Assembly (NCBI RefSeq): GCF_963677875.1
Contig: NZ_OY782565.1
Span: forward strand, 1 to 64,000
DNA from: Thiomicrorhabdus sp.
GTDB taxonomy: Bacteria > Pseudomonadota > Gammaproteobacteria > Thiomicrospirales > Thiomicrospiraceae
DNA length: 64,000 bases
Reading direction: 5' to 3'
Shown here: positions 8,273 to 17,874 of the stretch, piece by piece
Layout: each line of letters begins with the position of its first letter
Position numbering within the stretch: position 1 is the first letter of the stretch
The notes under the pieces: generated by a model
Databases searched by the model: none
Told to the model about the DNA's origin: nothing
What the model saw: only the letters and a program-made list of their open reading frames with translations
Translations under genes and position numbers: made by a program

Positions 8273-10538
8273 TTAATTCGTCAGCTTCATAAAGACTTGC
8301 GGCAATTGCTCCGGCAATTTATCAACATGATCGATCACCGTATACTGATTACCAAACACATCCGCAACATACTCATCCGCTTTTGGATCGACCGTGATGC
8401 AGTAAGAGTAAATTCCCTTGCTCTGCAGCTCTTCAACCGCCTTATGAGTATCCTGAATCAAGGTTTGCGGGTCTTTGGCATCGATATCCGCCGGCTCACC
8501 ATCGGTCAACACCAACATCAGCTTTTTCTCCGCCTGCTGGCCTTCAAGATAGTGTGCCGCATGCCGCATTGCCGCCCCCATTCGAGTTGAGTAAGATGCC
8601 TCCATCCCGGCAATACGCGCCTTGACCTCGTCGGTATACCCTTCGGAATAGCCCTTGATATGCTGATAACGCACTTCATGCCGGGTATCGGAGCAGAAAC
8701 CGGCAATCGCAAACTTATCGCCCAACTGTTCAACCGTCCAAGCGGTAATTGCCAGGGCTTCTTCGGAAAGCTCCAACAATGTCTGACCGGTTTGTTCATT
8801 GCGTTCATTTAAGGATTGCGACGTATCCACCAGCAACATCACTTGCGATGTTACGACTATCGGTCGTATGGCTGTAATTGATACGCGGATCAGGCGCCTG
8901 TCCGCTCTTAAAGTCGATCACCGAACGCAATGCAATATCCAGATCCAGCTCTTCGCCTTCCTCCTGGAAGCGAATACGCTTTTTGTTCTGCGGCTTCAGC
9001 ATCTCGATCATTTTCTTCAAGCGCTTGGCAAGATCGCCGTGCTTTTCCATCAGACGATCAATTTTACCGGCATCTCCGGACGGGTGTAGACGCTCGTAAA
9101 CCGTGGTCCAGTCAGGTCGGTAGCCTTCCGAAATATAATCCCACTCATCGTAGTGACGCGGTGGCAAACCACCCTCATTTTCAACAATTCTCTCTTCGTT
9201 CTCATACTCGTTCGGCATGATCTCATCCGACTCGTCATATTCTTCGTAGTAGAACCAGATATAGCGGTTATCGTCACGGTAAGAGACTTCGGTATCGTCG
9301 AAAAAGACCCCCGGCAAACTGTCCGAAGACTGCTTGCGCGTCTTCACATAGAAGTCGATACCCAGCTCGGCCATATCCTGAGTGGTTGAATTTTCACCTT
9401 TCTCGGCCATGACTTTATGGAAACGCTCACGAAACTCTTCCAGCAACGGATTTTCCGGATCAAAATTCTCATCCAGTAACGCGCGCGACATACGCGTTGC
9501 ACGATAACGCAGACAGGACATTTTCTTATCGTCACAAGCGCCTTTTTCAGGATAAGGGTGCAACGACAGAAACAGTTTTTTCAATCCAGGATAACGTTGA
9601 ATCGCCAGATGCTCGACACGACAGTCTTCGAAAACCGAAATAAACAGCTGCATATGCGGCGCGAAGTTATCTGCCATCAGCTGAGATGACCAGGTTTTGT
9701 GCGCCATCATATGTGCCAAAGTCGCGCGATAACGATCGATTCCGGACACACCGTTCTCTTCGTCATACACATCCGGGATCGCAATCAGCTCGTCGTCAAG
9801 ATAAGGCACCGGTTTGCGCAACTGGTCAAACGCGGTCGCAAACGTCTGGAACGGCAAGTCGCAATCCCACATACACTCCTTAAGCATATCCATGTGGCGC
9901 TCGACATCCTTAAAAGTCGTGCCTTTACGCTCACGGGTAATAATGCTCTTGGCATCGTGTGATTCCAGCTTAAAGTATGCAATCTGCTCATCTGGTGCAT
10001 TCAGATAGTTGCGAGCGCCGTAATCGATAAAGTTGCGGATGCCGTTCAGACACAACTTGGAAATCAGTTGCGGCATCGACTCCAGCAGTGCAACCATCCC
10101 CGGGCTCTCATATAAAGAGTGGTGTCCGTGGATCACCGTCTGGGTTTTTTCGACATATTCGTCAATAATTTGCAGATAAAACTCTAAATCCTCGATTCGA
10201 TCGATACGACGGCACACATGCCCGAGCGTCGACAAGAACGGAATCAAAGCTTTTTTATTTGGACTTCGCGCCAGCAGATAGCTGTAATCCGCAATCATTT
10301 TGTTGGTGCCCTTTCCGAAGTGCGCAGCGATATCCGGCATCACTTCCATATACACCAATACCGGCTCAACACCCTGACCGATTTTACACAGGAAGTTCGC
10401 ACCGTCTAAATAAGCCTCAACCCCTTCAGGTGACAACTTGGACACCGCATATCCCAGCAATTCAGGAAACAGTTCAACCGCTTTTGGGAACTTACAGGTA
10501 AACTTTTCCTGATATTCAGCAAATAATTCTTCATTCAT
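8273..10538 (-). pseudogene. cbbO: CbbO2, von Willebrand factor A RuBisCO activase subunit, frameshifted as assembled
   Basis: CbbO pairs with CbbQ as the adaptor of the hexameric RuBisCO activase; it carries a C-terminal VWA domain with a MIDAS metal site. Here the frame from 10538 runs out at 8805, and the rest continues one base ahead in an overlapping frame (8842 to 8273). The break falls at a TT pair on the plus strand, 8843-8844 (AA in the gene). Removing one base gives SRNIAVMLLVDTSQSL, which aligns without a gap to TREVSVVILLDLSEST of the intact paralogue at 18838-21171 and restores a 754-residue protein. As written, the long piece (577 aa) loses the MIDAS motif DTSQS and the whole VWA domain. 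This is either a one-base assembly insertion or a recent mutation; I favour the former because four other frameshifts in this window have the same sign. Confidence 0.88.
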
Positions 10539-10623
10539 ACTTAAACGCTCACATTCGTTTAATTGAAAAATAAGCTCTTAAAAAATTAAGAACAATCATA
10601 AGTTTGATTCTCCGAATTTTCGT

Positions 10624-10687
10624 GCTGACCGAGGCCAGAATAAGGGAGTGTATACTTAATACACGACCGTTTCTAACAATGGTCAGC
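10624..10687. repeat. Imperfect-palindrome repeat, copy A (cbbQ2-cbbO2 spacer)
   Basis: Outer arms GCTGACC (10624-10630) and GGTCAGC (10681-10687); inner arms GTGTAT (10648-10653) and ATACAC (10659-10664) around ACTTA. Between the arms, AGAA..GG elements also mirror each other. The layout (outer arm, AGA, GG, centre GTRYAY/RTRYAC) resembles the palindromes at 26121-26197 and 17451-17557, so I treat these three as one dispersed family. It lies in the 178-base spacer between cbbQ2 and cbbO2 and may act on mRNA stability or attenuation. Confidence 0.55.
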
Positions 10688-10716
10688 GCGCAAAGACGGA
10701 TGAATCAATTTATGAT

Positions 10717-11517
10717 TTAGCCGAAAATCATCGAGATTGCGTTGTCTAAAGTTTCGCGAATGTCGGCATCGTCGGTAATAGGACGAACCAGCGCCATCTT
10801 ACAAGCTTCAACCGGTGAGATCCCTTTGTTGATCAGCGTTGCCGCATACACCATCAGACGCGTGGAAATCCCTTCATCCAGACCGTGGCCTTTCAGGTTA
10901 CGGGCAGTTTCACCGATTTGCACCAGTTTCTTAGCCGTCGCTTCGTCAACTCCACCCTCTTTTTGCAGGATGTGTGCTTCGGTTTCCGCATCCGCGTAAT
11001 CGAAATCCAGCGCACAGAAACGCTGTTTGGTTGATTGCTTAAGGTCTTTCATTAGCGACTGATAACCTGGGTTATAGGAGATAACCAGTTGGAAATCCGG
11101 ATGCGCTTTAATCAGTTCACCTTTTTTATCCAGAGATAGTTCACGACGGTGGTCTGTTAACGCGTGGATAACAACCATCGTATCTTGACGCGCTTCAACG
11201 ATTTCATCCAGATAACAAATCGCACCGTAGCGAGCGGCCATGGTCAACGGACCGTCCACCCAACGCGTACCGTTGGCATCCAGCAGGTAACGCCCTACCA
11301 GGTCGGAAGCGGTGATATCTTCGTTACAGGAAACCGTGATAATCGGCTTACCCAGTTTCCACGCCATATGTTCGACAAAACGTGATTTACCACAACCGGT
11401 CGGCCCTTTTACCATGACTGGCAGGCGAGCGTCGTAAGCCGCTTCATACAGTTCAATCTCGTTAGATTGCGCGTCGTAGAAAGGTTCGTTGTCAATTTTG
11501 TATTGTGAAATATCCAT
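10717..11517 (-). CDS. cbbQ: CbbQ2, AAA+ ATPase of the form II RuBisCO activase
   Basis: 266 residues, MoxR-type AAA+ ATPase. Walker A is GPTGCGKS at residues 38-45 and Walker B is ICYLDE around residue 100; a pore-loop and sensor region follow ([22 protein letters not shown]). With CbbO it forms a motor that removes inhibitory sugar phosphates from RuBisCO. The position downstream of cbbM and upstream of cbbO2 matches the Q2O2 pair described as form II-specific in Acidithiobacillus ferrooxidans. It is very similar to CbbQ1 at 17875-18696. It lies 249 bases after cbbM, beyond a strong terminator, so its level is probably set by read-through or by its own promoter. It is separated from cbbO2 by palindromic repeat copy A. 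Confidence 0.95.
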   Translation of the reverse strand: MDISQYKIDNEPFYDAQSNEIELYEAAYDARLPVMVKGPTGCGKSRFVEHMAWKLGKPIITVSCNEDITASDLVGRYLLDANGTRWVDGPLTMAARYGAICYLDEIVEARQDTMVVIHALTDHRRELSLDKKGELIKAHPDFQLVISYNPGYQSLMKDLKQSTKQRFCALDFDYADAETEAHILQKEGGVDEATAKKLVQIGETARNLKGHGLDEGISTRLMVYAATLINKGISPVEACKMALVRPITDDADIRETLDNAISMIFG

Positions 11518-11701
11518 CTTGAGTTCCCCGAAAACTATTTAGATAAAAACTGAAAGACTGCACCTAAAACGGCGCAAGCGAAAGAAAAAGTAAATTAAAT
11601 TTAAGCCCTTACAAAGAGAGTTTCTCAAAAGTTCTCTTCCTTACCATGAAAAAGGCTCAAATCGAATGTGCTTTAATCGTAAAAACAATAGAAAAGTTTA
11701 A

Positions 11702-11732
11702 AAAAAACCCTGCCACAGGAGCAGGGTTTTTT
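11702..11732 (-). terminator. Intrinsic terminator after cbbM
   Basis: Perfect arms AAAAAACCCTGC (11702-11713) and GCAGGGTTTTTT (11721-11732), about 35 bases past the cbbM stop. On the minus strand it ends in a T-run. It should strongly reduce transcription from cbbM into cbbQ2-cbbO2, which fits the need for far more RuBisCO than activase. Confidence 0.85.
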
Positions 11733-11766
11733 CTAGATTCACATAAACAAGTGTTTATACACTCAA

Positions 11767-13167
11767 TTATTTGTGAACACCTAGCTTCTCACGCCACTCT
11801 GGGAATAGCTTGTCAGCATCACCAGGGAATGATTCGAATGCACGAGCGAATTCTGGATGCTCTTTCGCGTATTCGATTGGGTCTGCACCAGTCTTCCAGC
11901 AGTCATAAGCCTGACCTAGAGAGATACCACCGGCAGCTGGGCTGTCGATGTGACCGAATGAACCACCACCACAAGTGTTGATTACGTTACCGTGACCCAG
12001 GTTCTCGAAGAAACCAGGTAGACGAAGCGCGTTCATACCACCAGAGATGATCGGAGTAGTCGGCTTCATGCCGTACCACTTCTGATAGAAGTAAGGCCCT
12101 TGACACTCATCACGCTCAAGCATGTAAGCTAGTACGCGCTCGTCGTTGTGACCTTCCATTTTACCGTAACCCATCGTACCAGTGTGGATACCGGAAGCAC
12201 CCATTAGACGGGCTAACTTCATGTAACATAGAGGATCCATACCCATTGGTGACTTATAAGAAGTAACCGCACCGTGACCTGCACGGTGGAAGTGTAGGTA
12301 GGTATCAGGGAATGCACGACGTGAAGTCGTCACACCAGCTGGACCAGTTACGAAACCGTCAACCAGGAATGCAACGTGTTTTTCGTTACCGTATTTAGCG
12401 AATTCGCCAAGAACGTATTCACCACGCTTGATCATTTCTTCGTGGAAGTCTGCCGTTACGTTAGCAGAGAATAGTTTCGCTTGACCAGTTGCTTGTTGAG
12501 CGCGATCCATTGCTTCTGCAACCTTAGGAATAACAACTTCCATTGGGCAGAAAGGCTGGTTAGCTTGTGGCTCATCGTTCTTGATGAAATCACCACCCAA
12601 CCAGAAGTCATAACATGCTTTCGCGAATGGCTCAGGACGTAGACCTAGTTTAGGCTTGATGATCGTACCGGCGATGTAACCACCGTCAACTTCTGGACGA
12701 CCTAGCACTTTCCACAGGTCAGAAATGTCAGTTGCTGGACCGTCGAATTTCTTAACCATTTGCTCAGGAACCAAGAAGTCCAACATACGTAGACCTTCGT
12801 GGTCACCCATACCTTGGTTGTTACCAAGAATCAAAGACCACATGTGAGAAACGTTGTAGTGACCATCGATTAGGTTTGGATCGAATAGTTCTACCGGGTA
12901 AGCGATCTTCATCAGACCACCTTTCTCACCGAAAGCCGCTTCGTCGATCTCATAAACTAGAGCGTCAACACCACGAGTGAAGTCATCAGTAGTAGAAACT
13001 TCAACGTTAGTACCGGTTGAAGATTCAGCAGCAACGTGAGCAGCTACTTCCAGGAAACCGTAACCAGCAGCTGGTTTTAGACGGTATGCAACAAGAAGGT
13101 GGTTACCATTTGCAACCAAGTTCTCTTCAGATAGAGTTAAGTCAGCGTAACGATTCGACTGATCCAT
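11767..13167 (-). CDS. cbbM: Form II ribulose-1,5-bisphosphate carboxylase/oxygenase
   Basis: 466 residues, the usual size for form II (L2-type) RuBisCO. Fixes CO2 onto ribulose-1,5-bisphosphate to give two 3-phosphoglycerates. Active-site signatures are present: Lys171 in [10 protein letters not shown], carbamylated Lys196 with Asp198 and Glu199 in [10 protein letters not shown], and the loop-6 region [10 protein letters not shown]. The start has GAGGTAAG upstream. The gene is followed by a strong terminator and then cbbQ2-cbbO2, and is preceded on the same strand by a LysR regulator gene. Two AT-rich dyads lie in the 241-base spacer upstream. Form II enzymes generally suit high CO2 and low O2, so pairing with form I suggests use across a range of CO2 levels. 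Confidence 0.98.
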   Translation of the reverse strand: MDQSNRYADLTLSEENLVANGNHLLVAYRLKPAAGYGFLEVAAHVAAESSTGTNVEVSTTDDFTRGVDALVYEIDEAAFGEKGGLMKIAYPVELFDPNLIDGHYNVSHMWSLILGNNQGMGDHEGLRMLDFLVPEQMVKKFDGPATDISDLWKVLGRPEVDGGYIAGTIIKPKLGLRPEPFAKACYDFWLGGDFIKNDEPQANQPFCPMEVVIPKVAEAMDRAQQATGQAKLFSANVTADFHEEMIKRGEYVLGEFAKYGNEKHVAFLVDGFVTGPAGVTTSRRAFPDTYLHFHRAGHGAVTSYKSPMGMDPLCYMKLARLMGASGIHTGTMGYGKMEGHNDERVLAYMLERDECQGPYFYQKWYGMKPTTPIISGGMNALRLPGFFENLGHGNVINTCGGGSFGHIDSPAAGGISLGQAYDCWKTGADPIEYAKEHPEFARAFESFPGDADKLFPEWREKLGVHK

Positions 13168-13236
13168 TTTTCTTACCTCAAATTGTAGGGATGTCTGAGC
13201 TTATTCGCCCGAAATGAACATCCTTTATTTTTGTTA

Positions 13237-13322
13237 AATCAAATAATTAATTTGATTCAACCCCGAAACTTGAGAGGTCATTATAAAGAGAGCATGGATT
13301 TATTCCAATCAATAATTTTGAT
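13237..13322. promoter_or_regulatory. Candidate LysR (CbbRm) operator region upstream of cbbM
   Basis: Two AT-rich dyads lie in the cbbM upstream spacer. The nearer has perfect 8-base arms AATCAAAT (13237-13244) and ATTTGATT (13250-13257), 70-90 bases before the cbbM start. The farther has ATCAA (13308-13312) and TTGAT (13318-13322), 141-155 bases before it. LysR regulators bind such T-N11-A dyads in pairs; assignment to CbbRm is inference from its adjacent gene. Confidence 0.5.
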
Positions 13323-13398
13323 CTAATCTATTGCTTTAAGACTATACAAAACCAGACAACATATCGATTGCTTTCGATACTGAAAAGAAATCCCAGTG

Positions 13399-13420
13399 AA
13401 ACTTGATTTTAGTCAAGTTT
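13399..13420 (-). terminator. Hairpin over the cbbRm stop codon
   Basis: Perfect 8-base arms AAACTTGA (13399-13406) and TCAAGTTT (13413-13420) enclose the stop codon of the upstream LysR gene. It has no clear T-run on the minus strand, so it may be a weak terminator or only mRNA 3' structure. Confidence 0.4.
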
Positions 13421-14371
13421 CTGAAATGCCTTCTTGCTTAATTTCTCACCTTCCGAACGTAATAACTCAATTAATTTTTCTGCGGCAATCGATAAAACCT
13501 TGCCTTTTGAATGCACCAGATACCAATGACGGTTGATCGGAAAACCTTCCACATCGAGAATACTGATCTCCCCCTGGTTGATTTCATTCATCAAAGTCGG
13601 CACAGATGCGACGGTAATTCCCAAATTCTGCAGCAATCCAAGACGAATGGCCTCGTTACCACCCAAAACCATCTTGATATGCGGTTGAAAACCGAACTCT
13701 TCAAAGACTTTTTCAATATGGGCGCGGATTCCCGAGCCGGTTTCACGCATCAAAAAAGGCTCATCTTCGAGATCTTCGATCGTTAATTTTTTTCCGACCA
13801 GCGGATGTTTGCTGTTAGCAACGAATGCCAGCGGATTAATCGCCAACTGGGAAGATTCGACATTCAGGGCCTCCGGTGGCTGACCGAGCAGATAGAAATC
13901 ATCTTTATTGTTGGCGATCCGATCCAATAAAGTTTCTTTGTTTCCAACCCGCATAATCACCGTCACATCCGGATAAGCCTGGGTAAAATCATGCACCACT
14001 TTCGGCACGAAATACTGCGCTGTCGAGATCACAGACAATTTAACGCTACCGCCGGAAAAACCTTTGATGTGATTGATTTTCTGCTCGGCGAACGAGAGCT
14101 GATTGAGAATAACGCTGGCACAATCATACAGAACCTGGCCGGCATCGGTCAGATACACCTTGCGGCCGATCTGTTCGAAAAGCGGCGTCTCCAGTACCTC
14201 AACCAGCTTTTTCACCTGCATGGAAACCGTAGGCTGAGTTAGATGCAATTCTTCGGCGGCTTTGGAAAAGCTATGATGACGCGCAATACTTTCAAACACC
14301 TGCAACTGGCGCAGTGTCGCATTGCGAGCAAGAAGGGAAATTTTTTCAGGCATAGTGGAACGCACATTCAA
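13409..14371 (-). CDS. cbbR: LysR-family regulator of cbbM (CbbRm-like)
   Basis: 320 residues. Residues about 16-75 form the LysR winged helix-turn-helix (LRQLQVFESIARHHSFSKAA, then LTQPTVSMQVKKL); the rest is the periplasmic-binding-protein-like effector domain, where CbbR proteins sense metabolites such as NADPH or RuBP. It is encoded upstream of and in the same direction as cbbM, as described for CbbRm of Hydrogenovibrio marinus, so control of cbbM is likely. The gene ends 241 bases before the cbbM start, with a hairpin over its stop. The second LysR gene ends 58 bases upstream of it. Confidence 0.9.
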   Translation of the reverse strand: MNVRSTMPEKISLLARNATLRQLQVFESIARHHSFSKAAEELHLTQPTVSMQVKKLVEVLETPLFEQIGRKVYLTDAGQVLYDCASVILNQLSFAEQKINHIKGFSGGSVKLSVISTAQYFVPKVVHDFTQAYPDVTVIMRVGNKETLLDRIANNKDDFYLLGQPPEALNVESSQLAINPLAFVANSKHPLVGKKLTIEDLEDEPFLMRETGSGIRAHIEKVFEEFGFQPHIKMVLGGNEAIRLGLLQNLGITVASVPTLMNEINQGEISILDVEGFPINRHWYLVHSKGKVLSIAAEKLIELLRSEGEKLSKKAFQKLD

Positions 14372-14429
14372 TAAGAGAGAAGCTTATTGTACTGCGCCCC
14401 GCCCGCCAGTGTGAAGCACCGCAGAAAAC

Positions 14430-15356
14430 TTAACGGGTATCCGACATTGCCAGCAGTTTATTGATATCAACGGTTTGCAGGAAATCCAGAAAAGCCTGTG
14501 CCGGCGGCATAAGTGATTTATCCTTCATTCGAGCGACATACCAGTTGCGGATCAGCGGAAATTCCTGAACATCCAGAATCACCAGATGACCATATTTGAC
14601 CTCGATACGGATCGACTGCTTCGGTAGAACCGAAATTCCCAAATCCGCCATTACCGCCTGCTTCATTGACTCGGTACTGCCCAATTCCATATAAGGTTCG
14701 ATATGCAAGTCGTGTTCGGCAAACTTTTCAACCACCGACGAGCGGATACCGGAACCGACTTCTCGCATCAAAAAACGTTCATTGGCGATATCTTCAATCG
14801 CGATACTTTTCTGTTTACCCAGGCGGTGGCTCGGATGTGCAGCCACTACCAGCTCGCTCTCGAAAAACGGAAAAGCGTCCATTTTCAACTCTTCCGGCAC
14901 CCGGCCCATAATCGACAGATCGTATTGATTATGCTTAAGCTCATCGATAATGCGGCGCCGATTGATAACCGTAATCGACGGGCGAACATCTGGAAAACGA
15001 TTCAGAAAAGCCTTCAAAATATAAGGCATGAAATACTTGGCCGGGGTCACCACGGCCATGCGCAACTCGCCTTCAACATTGTTCTGCGCCGACTTGATGG
15101 AGACATTCAACTCTTGCAACTCTTCAAGAATTTTTTGACAACTCTGGTACATCTGTTTGCCTGGAGGCGTCAGATAAAGTTTCTTTCCGACCACTTCAAT
15201 CAACTTGACGTCGTTATTCTCTTCAAGGCGTTTTACCTGAATCGATACAGCTGGCTGTGATAAATTCAACTCCTCGGCAGCTCGAGTAAAACTTCCCAAA
15301 CGCGCAACCGCTTCAAAAATTCGTATCTGTTGAGCGGTAATGTGCAAATTCTGCAT
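14430..15356 (-). CDS. cbbR: LysR-family regulator of cbbLS (CbbR1-like)
   Basis: 308 residues with an N-terminal LysR helix-turn-helix (residues about 3-66: AQQIRIFEAVARLGSFTRAA, LSQPAVSIQVKRLEE) and a C-terminal effector-binding domain. It is divergent from cbbL across a 282-base spacer, the classic arrangement in which CbbR activates the RuBisCO operon and represses itself. A compound palindrome at 15407-15433 lies 51 bases upstream of its start and is the obvious operator candidate. It resembles the neighbouring LysR protein along its length, suggesting an old duplication that accompanied the two RuBisCO types. Confidence 0.92.
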   Translation of the reverse strand: MQNLHITAQQIRIFEAVARLGSFTRAAEELNLSQPAVSIQVKRLEENNDVKLIEVVGKKLYLTPPGKQMYQSCQKILEELQELNVSIKSAQNNVEGELRMAVVTPAKYFMPYILKAFLNRFPDVRPSITVINRRRIIDELKHNQYDLSIMGRVPEELKMDAFPFFESELVVAAHPSHRLGKQKSIAIEDIANERFLMREVGSGIRSSVVEKFAEHDLHIEPYMELGSTESMKQAVMADLGISVLPKQSIRIEVKYGHLVILDVQEFPLIRNWYVARMKDKSLMPPAQAFLDFLQTVDINKLLAMSDTR

Positions 15357-15406
15357 AACCCTATTCCTGTGCGGTTATTGAAAACAACGGCCCTGCGACC
15401 ATTTGC

Positions 15407-15433
15407 ATAAACATTTGTTTATTTTCACTATAA
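15407..15433. promoter_or_regulatory. Candidate CbbR operator in the cbbR1-cbbL spacer
   Basis: A perfect palindrome ATAAAC-ATTT-GTTTAT (15407-15422) overlaps a second dyad TTAT-N7-ATAA (15419-15433) that contains the LysR T-N11-A core. It lies 51 bases from the cbbR1 start and about 205 bases from the cbbL start. Position and form fit a LysR recognition site; binding is not shown. Confidence 0.55.
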
Positions 15434-15638
15434 CAAAGCATGCGCGAAAAAAAATTTGATTTTTCCTAACATAGGCTTCAACGAAATTTGACGGGAAGTT
15501 CACGGGGAAATTTTCCAACGACTCATCAAATTTTTTAGCTAAGAGTATCACAAAAACTGTAATGCTAATCGTAAGCGCTACGACTTTTATTTTACTCTTA
15601 AAAATTTAAACCATGATTAACCGTTAAAGAGGTCAAAT

Positions 15639-17057
15639 ATGGCAAAGACGTATAACGCTGGTGTAAAAGAATACCGCGAAACTTATTGGATGCCGGAATA
15701 CGAGCCGAAAGAATCAGATTTCCTGGCATGTTTTAAAGTAGTTCCACAGGACGGTGTTCCTCGTGAAGAAATCGCTGCGGCTGTTGCTGCCGAGTCTTCA
15801 ACAGGTACTTGGACAACTGTTTGGACTGACCTTCTAACTGACCTTGACTACTACAAAGGTCGTGCATACCGCATTGAAGACGTTCCTGGTGACGATTCAG
15901 CGTTCTACGCATTCATCGCTTATCCGATCGACCTGTTTGAAGAAGGGTCAATTGTATCGGTAATGACTTCTTTGGTTGGTAACGTTTTCGGATTTAAAGC
16001 ACTACGCTCTATCCGTTTGGAAGATATCCGCTTCCCACTGGCTTACGTAATGACTTGTGGTGGACCTCCACACGGTATCGAAGTTGAACGTGACAAAATG
16101 GATAAGTACGGTCGTCCGATGTTGGGTTGTACTATCAAACCGAAACTTGGTCTATCTGCTAAAAACTACGGTCGCGCAGTATATGAGTGTCTTCGTGGTG
16201 GTCTTGACTTCACAAAAGATGATGAAAACGTCACTTCTCAGCCATTCATGCGCTGGAGAGACCGTTTCCTATTCTGTCAGGAAGCGATCGAGAAAGCAGA
16301 AGCGGAAACCGGTGAGCGTAAAGGTCACTATTTGAACGTTACTGCCGGGACTCCGGAAGAAATGTACGAGCGTGCGGAATTCGCGAAAGAGATCGGTACT
16401 CCGATCATCATGCACGACTTCCTGACGGGTGGTCTGACAGCGAACACAGGTCTTGCGAACTACTGCCGTAAGAACGGTCTGCTACTGCACATTCACCGCG
16501 CGATGCACGGTGTAATTGACCGTAACCCGTTACACGGTATCCACTTCCGCGTACTTTCAAAAGTACTTCGTTTGTCAGGTGGTGACCACCTTCACTCAGG
16601 TACGGTTGTCGGTAAACTTGAAGGTGACCGTGAAGCAACTCTAGGCTGGATCGACATCATGCGTGATTCGTTCATCCCTGAAGACCGTTCACGCGGAATC
16701 ATGTTCGACCAAGACTTCGGTGCAATGCCTGGTGTTATCCCGGTTGCATCCGGTGGTATCCACGTATGGCACATGCCGGCACTGGTTACCATCTTCGGTG
16801 ATAACTCGGTTCTTCAGTTCGGTGGTGGTACGCTTGGTCACCCATGGGGTAACGCAGCGGGTGCCGCAGCAAACCGTGTTGCGCTTGAAGCGTGTGTTCA
16901 AGCTCGTAACGAAGGTCGCGAAGTTGAGAAAGAAGGTAAGGATATCCTTACTAACGCAGCTAAATCTAGCCCAGAGCTTAAGATCGCGATGGAAACTTGG
17001 AAAGAAATCAAGTTTGAATTCGATACTGTTGACAAACTAGACGTATCTCACAAGTAA
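15639..17057 (+). CDS. cbbL: Form I RuBisCO large subunit
   Basis: 472 residues. Catalytic large subunit of the L8S8 enzyme. Key residues are visible: Lys167 in [10 protein letters not shown], carbamylated Lys193 with Asp195 and Glu196 in [17 protein letters not shown], loop 6 in [12 protein letters not shown]. The sequence is of the 'green-like' form IA type. The cbbQ and cbbO genes downstream, and the lack of carboxysome genes nearby, point to the non-carboxysomal IAq subgroup. The start has AAAGAGG upstream. It is followed by cbbS after 22 bases and preceded by the divergent cbbR1 gene. Confidence 0.98.
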   Translation: MAKTYNAGVKEYRETYWMPEYEPKESDFLACFKVVPQDGVPREEIAAAVAAESSTGTWTTVWTDLLTDLDYYKGRAYRIEDVPGDDSAFYAFIAYPIDLFEEGSIVSVMTSLVGNVFGFKALRSIRLEDIRFPLAYVMTCGGPPHGIEVERDKMDKYGRPMLGCTIKPKLGLSAKNYGRAVYECLRGGLDFTKDDENVTSQPFMRWRDRFLFCQEAIEKAEAETGERKGHYLNVTAGTPEEMYERAEFAKEIGTPIIMHDFLTGGLTANTGLANYCRKNGLLLHIHRAMHGVIDRNPLHGIHFRVLSKVLRLSGGDHLHSGTVVGKLEGDREATLGWIDIMRDSFIPEDRSRGIMFDQDFGAMPGVIPVASGGIHVWHMPALVTIFGDNSVLQFGGGTLGHPWGNAAGAAANRVALEACVQARNEGREVEKEGKDILTNAAKSSPELKIAMETWKEIKFEFDTVDKLDVSHK

Positions 17058-17079
17058 TTTGAATTTAGGAGAAATATAA

Positions 17080-17430
17080 ATGAGTATTCAAGATTATCCA
17101 TCACGTATTTCCGATCCGATGTCACGTAAGGCTGAGACGTTCTCTTACCTTCCAAAAATGGACGACGATCAGATCAAAGCGCAAGTTCAGTACATCATCG
17201 ACAAGGGTTGGAACCCTGCGGTTGAACACTCAGAGCCAGAGCGTGCAACTGATTACTTCTGGTACATGTGGAAACTTCCAATGTTCGGTGAGACTGATGT
17301 GAACGTTGTTCTTGAAGAGATCAACAACTGTATCGCTGCCAACCCAAACAACCACGTTCGTTTGATTGGTTACGATAACTTCTCTCAGTCTCAAGGTGCG
17401 AACATGCTAATCAAGCGTGGCGACATCTAA
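17080..17430 (+). CDS. cbbS: Form I RuBisCO small subunit
   Basis: 116 residues. Contains the usual small-subunit features: N-terminal [23 protein letters not shown], the [13 protein letters not shown] segment, and VRLIGYDN near the end. A ribosome-binding site TTAGGAG lies 10 bases upstream. It assembles with CbbL as L8S8. It is followed by a 444-base structured spacer before the activase genes. Confidence 0.97.
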   Translation: MSIQDYPSRISDPMSRKAETFSYLPKMDDDQIKAQVQYIIDKGWNPAVEHSEPERATDYFWYMWKLPMFGETDVNVVLEEINNCIAANPNNHVRLIGYDNFSQSQGANMLIKRGDI

Positions 17431-17450
17431 TTTGAAAATGGTTTCTAAGG

Positions 17451-17557
17451 TTCGCCAGTAACCCCGGTGCTTTGTTGGGCGCTGCTCGGAATCCTCATGT
17501 GCCTTTTGTACACTCCGGTTCCTGCGCTGCGTCCGCCTCGCACCAGAATCACTGGTA
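17451..17557. repeat. Imperfect-palindrome repeat, copy C (cbbS-cbbQ1 spacer)
   Basis: About 107 bases in which the left arm and the reverse complement of the right arm agree well at the outer end (CCAGT at 17455-17459 with ACTGG at 17551-17555; GGTGC with GCACC) and at the centre (GGAATCC..ATGTGC against GTACAC..CGGTTCC). The centre resembles copies A and B. It begins 20 bases after cbbS and probably forms a long 3' hairpin that could protect the cbbLS message. Confidence 0.55.
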
Positions 17558-17776
17558 AACCCGATCATTCCATTTTGGAATGGATCAAAATGGAAACCGG
17601 CAATTAAATTAGAAAACGATTGAAAATCGCCTCACTTCGGTAGGGCGTCGATACGGGAAAGATCAAAAATCGACTCCGTATCGTATAAGAATCCGGGTTG
17701 GAGATGCGATGATGTCATATTCTCCAACCTCTACCCTCTTTGCCCTTCAGGTACTTACCTCCCTGCCGGGCAAAGG

Positions 17777-17807
17777 AGCCAGCCGTCCCCGAAACCGGCT
17801 GGCTTTT
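17777..17807 (+). terminator. Probable terminator/attenuator after cbbLS
   Basis: Nine-base GC-rich arms AGCCAGCCG and CGGCTGGCT with a 10-base loop and a short T-tract. It lies 68 bases before cbbQ1 and should limit read-through from cbbLS. Confidence 0.65.
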
Positions 17808-17874
17808 CCATCTTTTACATGTGCTCATTGCCTGCAGTGAATACATCTAAAAGTTTGAAGACGGAGAAGCAAAC

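Larger units (their letters stand above)
17431..17874 (+). other. 444-base structured spacer between cbbS and cbbQ1
   Basis: No credible gene. Besides repeat copy C it holds four further inverted repeats in a row: CATTCCA/TGGAATG (17566-17582), CGATACGG/CCGTATCG (17649-17656 and 17676-17683), GGTTGGAGA/TCTCCAACC (17696-17704 and 17721-17729), and AGCCAGCCG/CGGCTGGCT (17777-17785 and 17796-17804). The last is followed by TTT and looks like a terminator. The series could be an attenuation or mRNA-processing region separating abundant RuBisCO from scarce activase; a structured RNA is also possible. Confidence 0.6.

Noticed and set aside
8839..8843. Programmed +1 frameshift in cbbO2
   Set aside because: No known slippery or stop-stimulated site is present, the intact paralogue needs none, and four other frameshifts of the same sign in the window point to base insertions.
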